Positions 28,646-38,213 are shown, counted from the stretch's first letter. The stretch: 64,000 nt of DNA from CAYQQJ01 sp964419935 (GCA_964419935.1 CAYQQJ010000011.1:1-64000); one strand, 5' to 3'. The notes: generated by a model from the sequence alone, not told the origin. A program made the numbers and translations.

Positions 28646-29241
28646 ATGACTCCCCCAGCAACCCCTTCGACTGGCCGGCCATTCGGCAACGAATTGATAA
28701 GGCTTTCGCTGCAATTGATCGTGAAGCCAACCTCTCACCTGCCGAAATACAGCAAATTCTACAAGAACGCGCCAAGGTTCTTGCAGATGAATCCGATAGT
28801 GCTGAAGCCAGCGACGCTCTGGAGATCCTCGCATTCCAACTGGGCCACGAACGCTATGGGGTTGAAACCTGTTATGTTCGCGAGGTTCACCCGCTGGACA
28901 ACCTCACAACCTTGCCTGGCATTCCGGATTTTGTTACTGGCGTGGTAAATATTCGTGGCGAAATCGTTTCGGTAATTGACATCAAACGGTTTTTCAAACT
29001 GCCGGAACGAGGCATTACCCACCTGAACAAAATTATCGTGCTGGAGTACCACAGCATGATGTTTGGCATCCTTGCGGATGAAATCGATGGCGTTCGACAG
29101 TTGCCGCTGTCAGAAGTGGATGCATCCAGATCAAGCCCCGCCGGCATCGATGGTGGTTATGTCCAGGGCATTACCACATCGGGTCTCGCACTGCTGGATG
29201 GACGCGCACTGCTGACGGATGAAGAAATTGTTGTGCAGTGA
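28642..29241 (+). CDS. cheW: CheW-like coupling protein 2
   Basis: A 199-residue CheW protein with an N-terminal helical extension of about 55 residues, then the CheW domain (ILAFQLGHERYGVETCYVREV...GIPDFVTGVVNIRGEIVSVIDI). Start overlaps the cheR stop by 4 bp. Position between cheR-TPR and cheA parallels WspD. The 175-bp gap after it contains a family 1 repeat. Confidence 0.88.
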   Translation: MNDSPSNPFDWPAIRQRIDKAFAAIDREANLSPAEIQQILQERAKVLADESDSAEASDALEILAFQLGHERYGVETCYVREVHPLDNLTTLPGIPDFVTGVVNIRGEIVSVIDIKRFFKLPERGITHLNKIIVLEYHSMMFGILADEIDGVRQLPLSEVDASRSSPAGIDGGYVQGITTSGLALLDGRALLTDEEIVVQ

Positions 29242-29257
29242 ATGATGATTGTGAACC

Positions 29258-29345
29258 CGTAGCTCGAATAAAAAATGAGCTCCGTGAGTGTCGCCATCCG
29301 ACCTTACAATGCCGGAAGACTCTTGACACTTCTTCGACCGGTAAA
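29258..29345. repeat. dispersed repeat family 1, copy c (inside operon)
   Basis: CGTAGCTCGAATAAAAAATGAGCTCCGTGAGTGTCGCCATCCGACC..., a diverged copy sitting between cheW2 and the MCP gene. It splits an otherwise overlapping gene chain. Confidence 0.6.
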
Positions 29346-29416
29346 GCGGCGATCAATGTACACAACTTCAAATTTGGAAATGGAATGATGAATAACGTAT
29401 TGAACGGGGAACGGCT

Positions 29417-30877
29417 ATGACTATCAGTAAAAAATTATTGTTGGGCTACGCAGTTGTCTTGGCGTTGCTGATTGTCGTTACTACAGTCGCGATATCAGCG
29501 CTACAGCGCACCCAGACAAATTACGACGAGCTGGTGGATATGAATTCACGGATCGTTGACAACGCCAACACCATGGCCCGGTCTGTTCGCGAACAGGTTA
29601 GCCACTATCGCGGGGCGATCATCTATGAAGACGACCGCACCGACTACTTCAAACGCTTGGCGGAAGCTCGCGAGGTTTTCACTGCCGCGGAAACCGAGAT
29701 GCTGGAGTTGATAGAGATCGGGGAAGGGCAGCGACGACTGGAAAACGTCCAGCGCCTTCACGAGTTGTTCGAGGCGGCGCAAGACCGGGGGCTGGATCTG
29801 ATCACGCAAGGTAAGCTGTCGGTCAATACCAAAATTGCTGCCGAGGTGGCCCCGGCCAGTGACCGGCTGGTAGAGGCCGTCGATGAATTCCGCAGAGATC
29901 AAGCCAGCCGCGTGGCACAAACACGCAGTCAGCTTGCTGAAGAAGCCGGCCTGCTGACGCTGATCATGATTCTTGTTTCCATTTTGGCCATAGTGGCCGG
30001 CCTGGCTATCGCCACGTTTCTGGGCCGTGGGATCACTCGCCAACTGCAGGAGAGCGCCGGGCTACTGTCATCTTCTGCCGCAGAAATTCTTGCCACTACC
30101 ACTCAATTGGCTGCCGGCGCCACGGAAACCAACACCGCGGTCAGTGAAACCACCACCACCGTTGAAGAGGTCAAACAGACCGCTCAACTCGCCAGTGAAA
30201 AGGCGCGACAAGTTCTCGATAGCGCTCAAAGAGCAGCCGAAGCCTCTCATTCGGGCCAGCAGTCAGTGGACGATGCCCTGGAAGGAATGCGTCACATTCA
30301 GACTCAAATGGAAGCCATTGCCGAGAGCATTGTGCAGCTGTCGGAACAAAGCCAGTCCATTGGCGAGATCATTCTCGTCGTCAGCAACCTTGCCGAGCAA
30401 TCCAATTTGCTGGCGGTCAATGCGGCCATCGAAGCAACGCGCGCGGGGGAACAGGGCAAGGGTTTTGCTGTCGTCGCACAGGAAGTGAAAAGCCTTGCAG
30501 AACAGTCCAAACAAGCGACCAATCAGGTGCGTTCAATATTGGCGGACATCCAGAAAGCTACGGGCAGTGCCGTACTGGCCACCGAGCAAGGTAACAAGGC
30601 GGTAGACGCCGGTGTAAAACAATCCACGGATGCCGGTGAGGTTATACGCATGCTGGCGGAAGGCGTTGCGGAGGCCGCCGATGCCGCCACCCAGATTGCG
30701 GCATCGAGCCACCAGCAAATGGTGGGTATGGATCAGGTTGCACTGGCGATGGAAAACATCAAGCAGGCCAGCTCGCAAAATGCGGCAGGAGCCAAACAGG
30801 CAGAAGGCGCTGCACAAAGCCTGCACGAGTTGGGTCGCAAACTCATATCCATGGTTGGCGGCACACGCGCAGACTGA
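29417..30877 (+). CDS. methyl-accepting chemotaxis protein
   Basis: Transmembrane chemoreceptor of 486 residues: TM1 about 9-30, periplasmic helical domain about 31-172, TM2 about 175-200, then only a short linker (RGITRQLQESAGLLSSSAAEIL) before the signalling coiled coil. The hairpin tip carries the conserved IGEIILVVSNLAEQSNLLAVNAAIEATRAGEQGKGFAVVAQEVKSLAEQS. A full-length HAMP domain is not evident. No NWETF-type CheR tether at the C-terminus. It is the only receptor in the operon, so it probably sets the input for CheA and the GGDEF-EAL output. Confidence 0.9.
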   Translation: MTISKKLLLGYAVVLALLIVVTTVAISALQRTQTNYDELVDMNSRIVDNANTMARSVREQVSHYRGAIIYEDDRTDYFKRLAEAREVFTAAETEMLELIEIGEGQRRLENVQRLHELFEAAQDRGLDLITQGKLSVNTKIAAEVAPASDRLVEAVDEFRRDQASRVAQTRSQLAEEAGLLTLIMILVSILAIVAGLAIATFLGRGITRQLQESAGLLSSSAAEILATTTQLAAGATETNTAVSETTTTVEEVKQTAQLASEKARQVLDSAQRAAEASHSGQQSVDDALEGMRHIQTQMEAIAESIVQLSEQSQSIGEIILVVSNLAEQSNLLAVNAAIEATRAGEQGKGFAVVAQEVKSLAEQSKQATNQVRSILADIQKATGSAVLATEQGNKAVDAGVKQSTDAGEVIRMLAEGVAEAADAATQIAASSHQQMVGMDQVALAMENIKQASSQNAAGAKQAEGAAQSLHELGRKLISMVGGTRAD

Positions 30878-30924
30878 TGAGCGCCCATGCAGGAACAACC
30901 GGGACACTCCTGTGAACGAATGCT

Positions 30925-33309
30925 ATGAACAATAACAATAACGAACTGCTGGCACGTCTGCTGGCGACCTTTCGCATCGAAGCGGACGAACATGTTCGGG
31001 CTATGTCGAGCGCTTTGCTGGTGTTAGAGAAGTTATCTCTGGAAAATGTGTCGGCCGGTGACTCACGCCGGCAGGAAATTGTCGAGACCATTTTCCGGCA
31101 GGCACACAGCTTGAAGGGTGCCGCTCGCGCGGTGAAATTCAACCAAGTTGAGGCTCTATGCCAACCGCTGGAAAGCATTTTTGCGGCGCTGAGAGACCGG
31201 GAGTTGAGCCTGTCTACCACACTGGCGGATTTGCTGCACCGCGCTGTCAGCCTGATCGAAACCCTGGCCAGCGGAACAATTGAACAGGCACGGGAAAAGC
31301 AATCCGAAGTTACAGCCTTGGTTCGTCAACTGGAGCGCCCCCTGTCCCGCGGCACTCGCTCCAGCGGCAGAGATGGCATTCACGCTGCCGCGTCAGTCAC
31401 GTCCAACAATGTGGCGCCAAATAGTGCAGCGCCAGACAACATAGTCCCGGACGAAGCGGTACCGAAAAAAACAGCATCAGATCCGGGCGTGGCGGAAGAG
31501 GCCGGGGCATACCCCGAGGCAAGACGCGCCCCACCCACCACCAGCACAGCGACAACTGTGCGTGTTTCCACCCAAAAACTCGATGCCGTCATGCGTCTGT
31601 CGGAAGGAATGCTGGCCTCGCGCCTGGCGGCTGCACAGCGAGCTGTCGATATTCGCGAGGTCGCAAACGAACTCACCACCTGGCGCAAGCGCTCAAAAGA
31701 GGTTCAGCATTTGTTGCGCCCGTTGGAGCAGGAACTTTCTTCAGGCGCTTCAGAGCAACTGCGCAAGTTGCTCGGCTACTTTGCGGACGAGCAGGTGCGC
31801 GTACACGCGCTGGAAGACCAGCTTGCCGCCATCAGTCGTGCAGCTGACAGTGACCGGCGCGCCCTTGCGTCCATGACAGACGATCTACAGCAGCGGGTAA
31901 GAGATATGCAGCTGCTGCCCTGCACCACATTGCTCGAGCTGTTTGCTCGACAAGCTCGCACGCTGGCGCGGGAACAGGGCAAGGAAGTAGACCTCACAAT
32001 TCACGGCAGTGACATTGAAGTGGATCGCCGCCTGCTTGATGAAATTAAGGACCCACTGATTCACCTGGTACGCAACTGTGTTGATCACGGCATCGAGAAA
32101 CCGGCCGAACGACGGCAGGCCAATAAAACTCCACAAGGGAATATCAGTATTTCCGTCAGGCAAAAAGACAGCGGAAAAATTGTCATCACAATTACCGACG
32201 ATGGGGCCGGTATTGATGTTTCTCGCCTGAAAGCCATTGCCGTGGAACGGAATGTTCTTACTGCAGATGAAGCGGCCCAGCTTCCTGACACAGAGTCACT
32301 TCATCTGATTTTCAAGTCGGGGTTATCCACCAGTCGCTTGATTACAGATTTGTCTGGCCGCGGCCTGGGCATGGCGATTGTGCGGGACAAAATCGAACAG
32401 TTGGGCGGCACCATCGATATCTCATCCGCCACCAATCTCGGCACTCGTTTCGAACTTGTCTTGCCGATCAGCCTCGCCACCTTTCGTGGAACTCTCGTAC
32501 AGGCTGACGACAAGACATTTATTGTGCCGTCAGCGAATGTGGATCGCGTGCAGCGTGTGCCGCTGGCCAGCGTGCATAACGTCAACAACAGCCACACCGT
32601 GGGCATTGACGGCCAGGCACTGGCGTTGGTGTGGCTGCACGACGTCTTGCAACTGCCGCGCAAGCCGGCAGAGCAATCGGCCAGCCTGCTGACGATGGTA
32701 CTCGGCCGCGGCATTCATCGGGTTGTGTTTAGTGTTGATTCTGTTCTCGGGGAACAGGAAGTGCTGGTCAAGGGGCTGGGCCCGCAGCTGCGCAAAGTAC
32801 CCAATATCGCCGGAGCCAGTATTCTCGGGGATGGGCAGGTGGTTCCGGTGCTTAATGTTCCGGACCTGCTCGAAGCGGCCAGCCGCCAACCATCGGCTTC
32901 GTCCGCTATTGTCCCCTCTGGCCCGACGACTCCAAACACTCGTGTCCAACAGTCAATACTGGTGGCTGAAGACTCCATCACCTCCCGCTCTTTAATGAAA
33001 AATATCCTTGAGGCAGCAGGCTACTTGGTAGTTACCGCGGTGGATGGCATAGATGCTTATACGACACTGAAGACCCAGCATTTCGATCTAGTGGTATCCG
33101 ATGTAGACATGCCACGCATGAACGGGTTCGACCTGACCGCGAAGCTTCGGGCAAACCAGGACTTCAGCGACCTGCCGGTTATTCTGGTGACCACACTGGA
33201 TTCCCGGGAGGATCGCGAGCGCGGCGTAGACGCCGGCGCCAATGCCTATATAGTCAAAAGCAGCTTTGACCAGAGCAATTTGCTGGAAGTGATCGAGCGT
33301 TTGATATGA
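30925..33309 (+). CDS. cheA: hybrid CheA histidine kinase with C-terminal receiver
   Basis: 794 residues. Hpt domain with phospho-His in QAHSLKGAAR (about residue 58), a low-complexity Ala/Pro/Ser linker (about 145-210), dimerisation helices, HATPase (N box HLVRNCVDHGIEKP, G1 DDGAGID, G2 GRGLGMAIV), CheW-like domain, then REC (ILVAEDSITSRSLMK..., acceptor Asp in VVSDVDMPRMNG). This CheA-REC arrangement matches WspE and FrzE. It should phosphorylate its own REC, the receiver of the GGDEF-EAL protein, or both. Its stop overlaps the cheB start. Confidence 0.92.
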   Translation: MNNNNNELLARLLATFRIEADEHVRAMSSALLVLEKLSLENVSAGDSRRQEIVETIFRQAHSLKGAARAVKFNQVEALCQPLESIFAALRDRELSLSTTLADLLHRAVSLIETLASGTIEQAREKQSEVTALVRQLERPLSRGTRSSGRDGIHAAASVTSNNVAPNSAAPDNIVPDEAVPKKTASDPGVAEEAGAYPEARRAPPTTSTATTVRVSTQKLDAVMRLSEGMLASRLAAAQRAVDIREVANELTTWRKRSKEVQHLLRPLEQELSSGASEQLRKLLGYFADEQVRVHALEDQLAAISRAADSDRRALASMTDDLQQRVRDMQLLPCTTLLELFARQARTLAREQGKEVDLTIHGSDIEVDRRLLDEIKDPLIHLVRNCVDHGIEKPAERRQANKTPQGNISISVRQKDSGKIVITITDDGAGIDVSRLKAIAVERNVLTADEAAQLPDTESLHLIFKSGLSTSRLITDLSGRGLGMAIVRDKIEQLGGTIDISSATNLGTRFELVLPISLATFRGTLVQADDKTFIVPSANVDRVQRVPLASVHNVNNSHTVGIDGQALALVWLHDVLQLPRKPAEQSASLLTMVLGRGIHRVVFSVDSVLGEQEVLVKGLGPQLRKVPNIAGASILGDGQVVPVLNVPDLLEAASRQPSASSAIVPSGPTTPNTRVQQSILVAEDSITSRSLMKNILEAAGYLVVTAVDGIDAYTTLKTQHFDLVVSDVDMPRMNGFDLTAKLRANQDFSDLPVILVTTLDSREDRERGVDAGANAYIVKSSFDQSNLLEVIERLI

Positions 33310-34385
33310 AGGACCTGCCCCCTATCAAGGTTGTCGTGATCGACGCCATTCGCCCTCAGCAGGAACACCTCGCGAATCTGTTCTCCGGCCATGCGCCGAT
33401 GCAGGTAGTGGCCACAGCGTCAACCACCGATGAAGCCGTGGAGGTCATTTGCCGCTGGCGACCGAACATCGCGGTAATTGGTCACCAACCGCCACACCTG
33501 GACGGGCTGGAAGTAACCCAACGAATCATGCAGCTGTGTGCGCTGCCTATCGTCATTGTCTCCGGCAACGGCAGCCCCGGCGAAGTTGCCTGCACCTTTG
33601 ATGCGGTTAACGCCGGCGCTCTGGCGGTGGTGCCTCGTCCAGTAAAAAGTTCAACACCCGCAGAACTGAACGCGGTAGCCAAAGAATTGTTCCAGACCGT
33701 ACGTGTGATGTCCGAGGTCAAAGTTGTACGCAGGTGGCCGAAAAACCACTTGGAACAGGGGCGTCCGCCAACGCCGGAGACGCCCCTTTCGTCACCGGAC
33801 AAACTGAACATGGTGGCCATTGGCGCCTCAACCGGCGGCCCAGTCGCCCTTGCAACACTTCTGGCTGGCTTGCCAAAGAATTTTGCCGCACCGGTCATGA
33901 TTGTTCAGCATATGGCGGATGGTTTTATGCGCGGATTCGTGGACTGGCTGGCACCCTCCTCTGCCTTGCCGGTTCATATCGCGACTCATGGGGAATTCAT
34001 GTATCCGGGCCACGTTTACATGGCTCCGGATGGCGTGCATATGCAAGCAGCGCGGGGCAACCGAGTCGCCCTGGTACCGGGCACTCCGGAAAATGGGGTG
34101 CAACCCTCCATCGCCAGTTTATTCCGCTCGGTTGCACAACATTACGGCGCTCAGGCTGCCGCGGTTTTACTCACCGGAATGGGCCGCGATGGCGCCGTTG
34201 AGCTGCTACACTTGAAACAAAAAGGCGCCACAACATTCGCCCAGGATAAAGAAAGCTCCATCGTCCACGGCATGCCCGGAGAAGCCATCAAGCTCGGAGC
34301 AGCTGTACACATACTCTCACCAAAAAATATTGCCTCGGCACTCGCTAAATTGTCAGCGGCCCACCACAAAGGAGAAAAATCATGA
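33306..34385 (+). CDS. cheB: CheB methylesterase with degenerate receiver
   Basis: 359 residues. The C-terminal CheB esterase is intact: Ser in AIGASTGGP, His in MIVQHMADGF, Asp in GMGRDGA. The N-terminal receiver keeps the fold pattern (VVVIDAIR..., LDGLEVTQRIM, VSGNG) but the phospho-acceptor position reads VIGHQPP where normal receivers have LLDIxMP, so no acceptor Asp. It is likely a non-phosphorylatable pseudo-receiver, unlike WspF. Translationally overlaps cheA and the next gene by 4 bp each. Confidence 0.88.
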   Translation: MKDLPPIKVVVIDAIRPQQEHLANLFSGHAPMQVVATASTTDEAVEVICRWRPNIAVIGHQPPHLDGLEVTQRIMQLCALPIVIVSGNGSPGEVACTFDAVNAGALAVVPRPVKSSTPAELNAVAKELFQTVRVMSEVKVVRRWPKNHLEQGRPPTPETPLSSPDKLNMVAIGASTGGPVALATLLAGLPKNFAAPVMIVQHMADGFMRGFVDWLAPSSALPVHIATHGEFMYPGHVYMAPDGVHMQAARGNRVALVPGTPENGVQPSIASLFRSVAQHYGAQAAAVLLTGMGRDGAVELLHLKQKGATTFAQDKESSIVHGMPGEAIKLGAAVHILSPKNIASALAKLSAAHHKGEKS

Positions 34386-37288
34386 CTTCATGGAACCGGC
34401 GCACCGGCAAACGCATTCTGGTTGTCGAGGACAGCATCACCCAAGCCGAACAACTGGCGGGGATTCTTGTTAATCACGGCTATGAAGCCGCAGTGGCCCC
34501 GGACGGCGAGCAAGCACTTATGATGGTGAGAGAACAGCAACCCGCGCTGATCATCAGCGACGTTGTCATGCCAAAACTGGATGGTTACGGCCTGTGTACC
34601 CGCATCAAAAGCGACCCACAATTGAAACATATCCCTATTGTGCTGGTAACGACACTCTCGGATCCCAATGATGTCCTGCGCGGTCTTGAGTGTGGCGCCG
34701 ACAATTTCATCCGAAAGCCCATTGACCAACGCTACCTGCTTTCGCGCATCGACTACCTGCTCATGAACGTAGAATTGCGTCTGCACCAAAAAACCCAGAT
34801 GGGCCTGGAGATAGACCTTCGCGGACAGCGATACTTCATTAACTCGGATCGTCAGCAGATTCTCGATTTGCTGATTTCAACCTATGAACAGGCAGTCGAC
34901 CTCAATAAGGAACTTTCTCAGCGTGAGCGTGAGCTCGCCAAATCAAATGAAGTTCTCGACAGCCTTTATCGCATTGCAGACGATCTCAATCAAGCCGTTA
35001 CCGTCCGCGAGATTCTGGATAAAGTCATTGAACGCGTCATGGATTTCCCAGACGTCAGCGGCGCCTGGATTACGCTACCGCACAATGCCAAAGGCGAGTT
35101 TACGATACAGGCCGCACGCGGCCTGCCGCTCAACATTGGCGACGAGCACCCCAACATCAACTGCCAATGTGTGACCGGGTTGATCAACGGGGATATTGGT
35201 TCGCCGACCAACATCTTCAATTGTGAGTGTCTCGCAACGCTGAACCTGTCGCCAAATTCGCGCTGCCATGCCACGGTTCCGCTCACTCTGTCGAGTGGCC
35301 GAAAAATGGGTGTTTTGAATTTACTTTCACCGGATGAGTACGGATTTGATGACGCCCAATTGCAACTGCTCTCGGGTGTGGGCAATCAATTATCCGTCGC
35401 ACTGGAACGCGCGGAACTTCACGAGAACCTGGAACATCTGGTTCACGAACGAACCGTGCAGGTGGACCGACTGAACAGGCTGTACAGCGTGCTTAGCGGG
35501 ATCAATTCCACCATTGTACGCACCCGCTCCCAGACTGACCTCTTCAATGAGGTCTGCCGCATAACCATCGACGAGGGCGAGTTCGCCTTCGCGTGGATCG
35601 GCACCGTTGACAGCGACGGACGCAATATCAAACACGTGGCGTGCGCCCACTCAACAGGGACGAACCCCAGTTCAGAGGAAATTGACGAAGCAGTAGCCGA
35701 CATTGAGCACTCCGGGGTACTTACACAACAGTTGCAAGCCGGTGACGTGGTAATAAAAAACAATATTGCGGTTGAAGAGAATGTCCCTGGTCATTGGCGT
35801 CGCGACTACCATTCTATTGCGATGATGCCTTTATTGCGGGAAGGCGTACTCGCCGGTGTCTGCGTGCTCTATGCCTTAGAACCGGACGCATTCGATGACA
35901 AGCAGGAAATGGATCTGCTAACGGAAATTGCCGGCGACATCGGCTTTGCACTCGACTCCCTGGACAAGGACCGACGGCTTAACTATCAGGCCTATTATGA
36001 CAAGGTTACCGGCCTACCCAACCGCACTCTGTTTGCCGACCGTTTGAATCAGGCAATTCTGGAAGGGAGTCGAAATGAAGAACGCGGCGTCGTGGCAATA
36101 CTCGATCTGGACCGTTTCAAAACCATCAACGACAGCCTCGGTCACTCGATTGGTGATGCGTTTCTCAAGGCTGTTGCACAACGGTTGGGCAAAGTCGTCC
36201 GGGAAAGCGACACCGTTGCACGCATCACCGGTGATGAGTTCGGTCTGTTGTTCGCAGATTTGAAACAACCATTCGATATAACCCAGATCATCACCAAAGT
36301 ACTGGATTGTTTCAGCACGCCCTTCACCATTGGCAACCACGAACTGTTTGTCAGCGCCAGCCTCGGTGTCTCAATATTCCCGACCGACGGCGATAGCATT
36401 GATGCGCTAATGCAAAACGCCGATGCCGCCATGAATCGCGCCAAGAAGGATGGCGGTAATGGTTACCAATTCTATTCATCCGACATGACATCCAGAGCGC
36501 GCGAGCGTCTAACCCTGGAGAACGATCTGCGTCGCGCCTTGGAGCGAAACGAGTTTATTTTGCACTACCAGCCGATAGTTCAAGCCAATACTTGCAAGAT
36601 CACCGGGGTCGAAACTCTGGTTCGATGGCTCAGCCCTGAACGGGGACTGGTTCCACCTTTCTCATTCATTCCTGTTGCAGAGGAAACCTCACTGATTGTG
36701 GATATCGGTGCATGGGTGATGGAGGAATCCTGCAGGCAAGTTGCACAGGAATGGAAAAGAACAGCGCCTCGTCTCAGCCTCTCCGTCAACGTGTCTACAC
36801 GCCAGTTTTTGCAAGAGAATTTCCTGGAAATGGTGACTGGCGTATTGGAACGTACAGGCATGGACCCCAGGCGACTGACACTGGAAATAACCGAGAGCCA
36901 TTTGATGGAGAGTATTGATGACATGATTGCCATCATGCATCAGCTTGGAAAATTGGGTATTGGATTTTCAATCGATGACTTCGGTACCGGCTATTCCAGC
37001 CTCTCGTACCTGACCAATCTGCCTATCGCCAACCTCAAAGTCGATCGCTCTTTTGTGAAAGATCTTCCCGACAACACCAACGATGCGATTATTGCAAAAA
37101 CCATAATTTCCATGGCGCACAGCCTCGGTCAGAACGTTATCGCTGAAGGCGTGGAAACCAGAGAACAGCTGGAATTCCTGCGCACCCATGCATGCGATTC
37201 GATTCAGGGATATTATTTCAGCAAACCGTTACCAGCAAATGAGATCACACCCTTGTTAGAAGGAGAATTTTTGAAGATAGATGGGTAA
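34382..37288 (+). CDS. REC-GAF-GAF-GGDEF-EAL c-di-GMP signalling output protein
   Basis: 968 residues. REC (about 11-130; acceptor Asp in IISDVVMPKLDG), a coiled coil, GAF 1 (about 205-345, with a Cys-rich stretch INCQCV...FNCECL), GAF 2 (about 370-510), GGDEF (about 530-700; motif is TGDEF), EAL (about 715-960; first motif is ETLVRW, followed by NVSTRQF, LEITES, DDFGTGYS, KVDRSFV, EGVET). Most EAL catalytic residues are retained, so phosphodiesterase activity is likely; the GGDEF active site is altered at its first Gly. It takes the place of WspR as the output, but with dual domains. Confidence 0.9.
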   Translation: MTSWNRRTGKRILVVEDSITQAEQLAGILVNHGYEAAVAPDGEQALMMVREQQPALIISDVVMPKLDGYGLCTRIKSDPQLKHIPIVLVTTLSDPNDVLRGLECGADNFIRKPIDQRYLLSRIDYLLMNVELRLHQKTQMGLEIDLRGQRYFINSDRQQILDLLISTYEQAVDLNKELSQRERELAKSNEVLDSLYRIADDLNQAVTVREILDKVIERVMDFPDVSGAWITLPHNAKGEFTIQAARGLPLNIGDEHPNINCQCVTGLINGDIGSPTNIFNCECLATLNLSPNSRCHATVPLTLSSGRKMGVLNLLSPDEYGFDDAQLQLLSGVGNQLSVALERAELHENLEHLVHERTVQVDRLNRLYSVLSGINSTIVRTRSQTDLFNEVCRITIDEGEFAFAWIGTVDSDGRNIKHVACAHSTGTNPSSEEIDEAVADIEHSGVLTQQLQAGDVVIKNNIAVEENVPGHWRRDYHSIAMMPLLREGVLAGVCVLYALEPDAFDDKQEMDLLTEIAGDIGFALDSLDKDRRLNYQAYYDKVTGLPNRTLFADRLNQAILEGSRNEERGVVAILDLDRFKTINDSLGHSIGDAFLKAVAQRLGKVVRESDTVARITGDEFGLLFADLKQPFDITQIITKVLDCFSTPFTIGNHELFVSASLGVSIFPTDGDSIDALMQNADAAMNRAKKDGGNGYQFYSSDMTSRARERLTLENDLRRALERNEFILHYQPIVQANTCKITGVETLVRWLSPERGLVPPFSFIPVAEETSLIVDIGAWVMEESCRQVAQEWKRTAPRLSLSVNVSTRQFLQENFLEMVTGVLERTGMDPRRLTLEITESHLMESIDDMIAIMHQLGKLGIGFSIDDFGTGYSSLSYLTNLPIANLKVDRSFVKDLPDNTNDAIIAKTIISMAHSLGQNVIAEGVETREQLEFLRTHACDSIQGYYFSKPLPANEITPLLEGEFLKIDG

Positions 37289-37327
37289 TGGGTAAATTGT
37301 GAACGGTGAACGGAAAATTGTAATAGC

Positions 37328-37447
37328 GTAGGTTGGATAAGACATGAGCTCCGCGAATGTCGTCATCCGACGTTACAATGTCGGAAGGCGCCTCCAGCTT
37401 TTGCGACCTACGATAGTTTCAGACAACAAAGGTGGGCGGTGCCCACC
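37328..37447. repeat. dispersed repeat family 1, copy d (left flank of toxin-antitoxin pair)
   Basis: Full-length copy: GCGTAGGTTGGATAAGACATG..., ending in the 7-bp hairpin GGTGGGC-GGT-GCCCACC. Its 3' part (37379-37447) is repeated in the same orientation at 38116-38184. Confidence 0.8.
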
Positions 37448-37523
37448 CTTGCTTGCGGCTATTTTCTAACATGTGAACTCCCGGCCCAGCGACAGGCCGG
37501 TCCACCTCGCGTCGATCAACCCA

Positions 37524-37787
37524 TTACTCATAGTGAGTCCAGAGCCGGAGTACCTTTACCACCCGCTCGTTTTCAAGAACCTGATAGACCAGGCGGTGCT
37601 GGATATTGATTCGCCGGGAATACGCGCCTGCTAGATCACCGACGAGTTTTTCATAGGGCGGGGGCTTTTTGAAGGGATCCTCGGCAATCAGAGCCAACAG
37701 TTCCACGGCTTTGGGTTTCAGGCCGCTCAATGCGAGCTTCTTTGCATCTTTTTGTGCCTGCTTCGTGTAAACCAGCCGCCAGCTCAC
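37524..37787 (-). CDS. yoeB: YoeB-type mRNA interferase toxin
   Basis: An 87-residue toxin of the RelE/YoeB group that cuts mRNA on the ribosome. Pattern MSWRLVYTKQAQKDAKKLALSGL...YEKLVGDLAGAYSRRINIQHRLVYQV...LRLWTHYE matches YoeB/Txe, including the conserved basic RRIN-QHR segment and the C-terminal HY. It overlaps the antitoxin by 4 bp (ATGA), the usual coupling. Intact length. The pair lies between direct repeats and next to a CRISPR array. Confidence 0.9.
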   Translation of the reverse strand: MSWRLVYTKQAQKDAKKLALSGLKPKAVELLALIAEDPFKKPPPYEKLVGDLAGAYSRRINIQHRLVYQVLENERVVKVLRLWTHYE

Positions 37788-38026
37788 CAGTCGAGCCTGT
37801 CATCACACTCATTTATTGGAGTTTCCATTCCCTCGCGAATGGATTTGCGCATGCCCGGGACGGACAGCAAATACATAGTTTCCTGAATAGCGGCCCAATC
37901 TTCCTCGGCAAGCAGCACAGCTTTATTGCGCTTACCTGTAATCAGGATCGGCTGGTGGGACTCGGCCGTTTCATCAATCAGGCGATAGAGATTGGTTCGG
38001 GCTTCGGTAGCTGTTATACCGCTCAT
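37784..38026 (-). CDS. yefM: YefM-type antitoxin
   Basis: An 80-residue Phd/YefM antitoxin: N-terminal DNA-binding part MSGITATEARTNLYRLIDETAES and acidic C-terminal toxin-wrapping tail. Start at 38026 is supported by AGAGGTG upstream; the longer frame begins without one. It should neutralise YoeB and repress the operon through the palindrome at 38085-38108. Confidence 0.9.
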   Translation of the reverse strand: MSGITATEARTNLYRLIDETAESHQPILITGKRNKAVLLAEEDWAAIQETMYLLSVPGMRKSIREGMETPINECDDRLDW

Positions 38027-38084
38027 GACGCACCTCTGGTGACTTGGACATAGGTTCTTCGATGGCACCATTGTACGCCTCCCG

Positions 38085-38108
38085 TAACGTACGTCAATAC
38101 GTACGTTA
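38085..38108. promoter_or_regulatory. YefM autoregulatory palindrome
   Basis: Perfect 10-bp inverted repeat TAACGTACGT-CAAT-ACGTACGTTA, about 60 bp upstream of the yefM start, in the position expected for antitoxin autorepression. Confidence 0.7.
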
Positions 38109-38115
38109 TGCGAGA

Positions 38116-38184
38116 TGTCGGAAGGCGCTTAAAGCTTTTTTGGCCTACGATAGTTTCAGACAACAAAGGTGGGCGGTGCCCACC
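38116..38184. repeat. dispersed repeat family 1, partial copy e (right flank of toxin-antitoxin pair)
   Basis: 69-bp direct repeat of 37379-37447; the last 40 bp (CTACGATAGTTTCAG... to GCCCACC) are identical. The 5' half of the element is missing, replaced by the yefM promoter side. Confidence 0.8.
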
Positions 38185-38213
38185 ATATTGACTTGCAGCT
38201 AATCATTCAAAAT

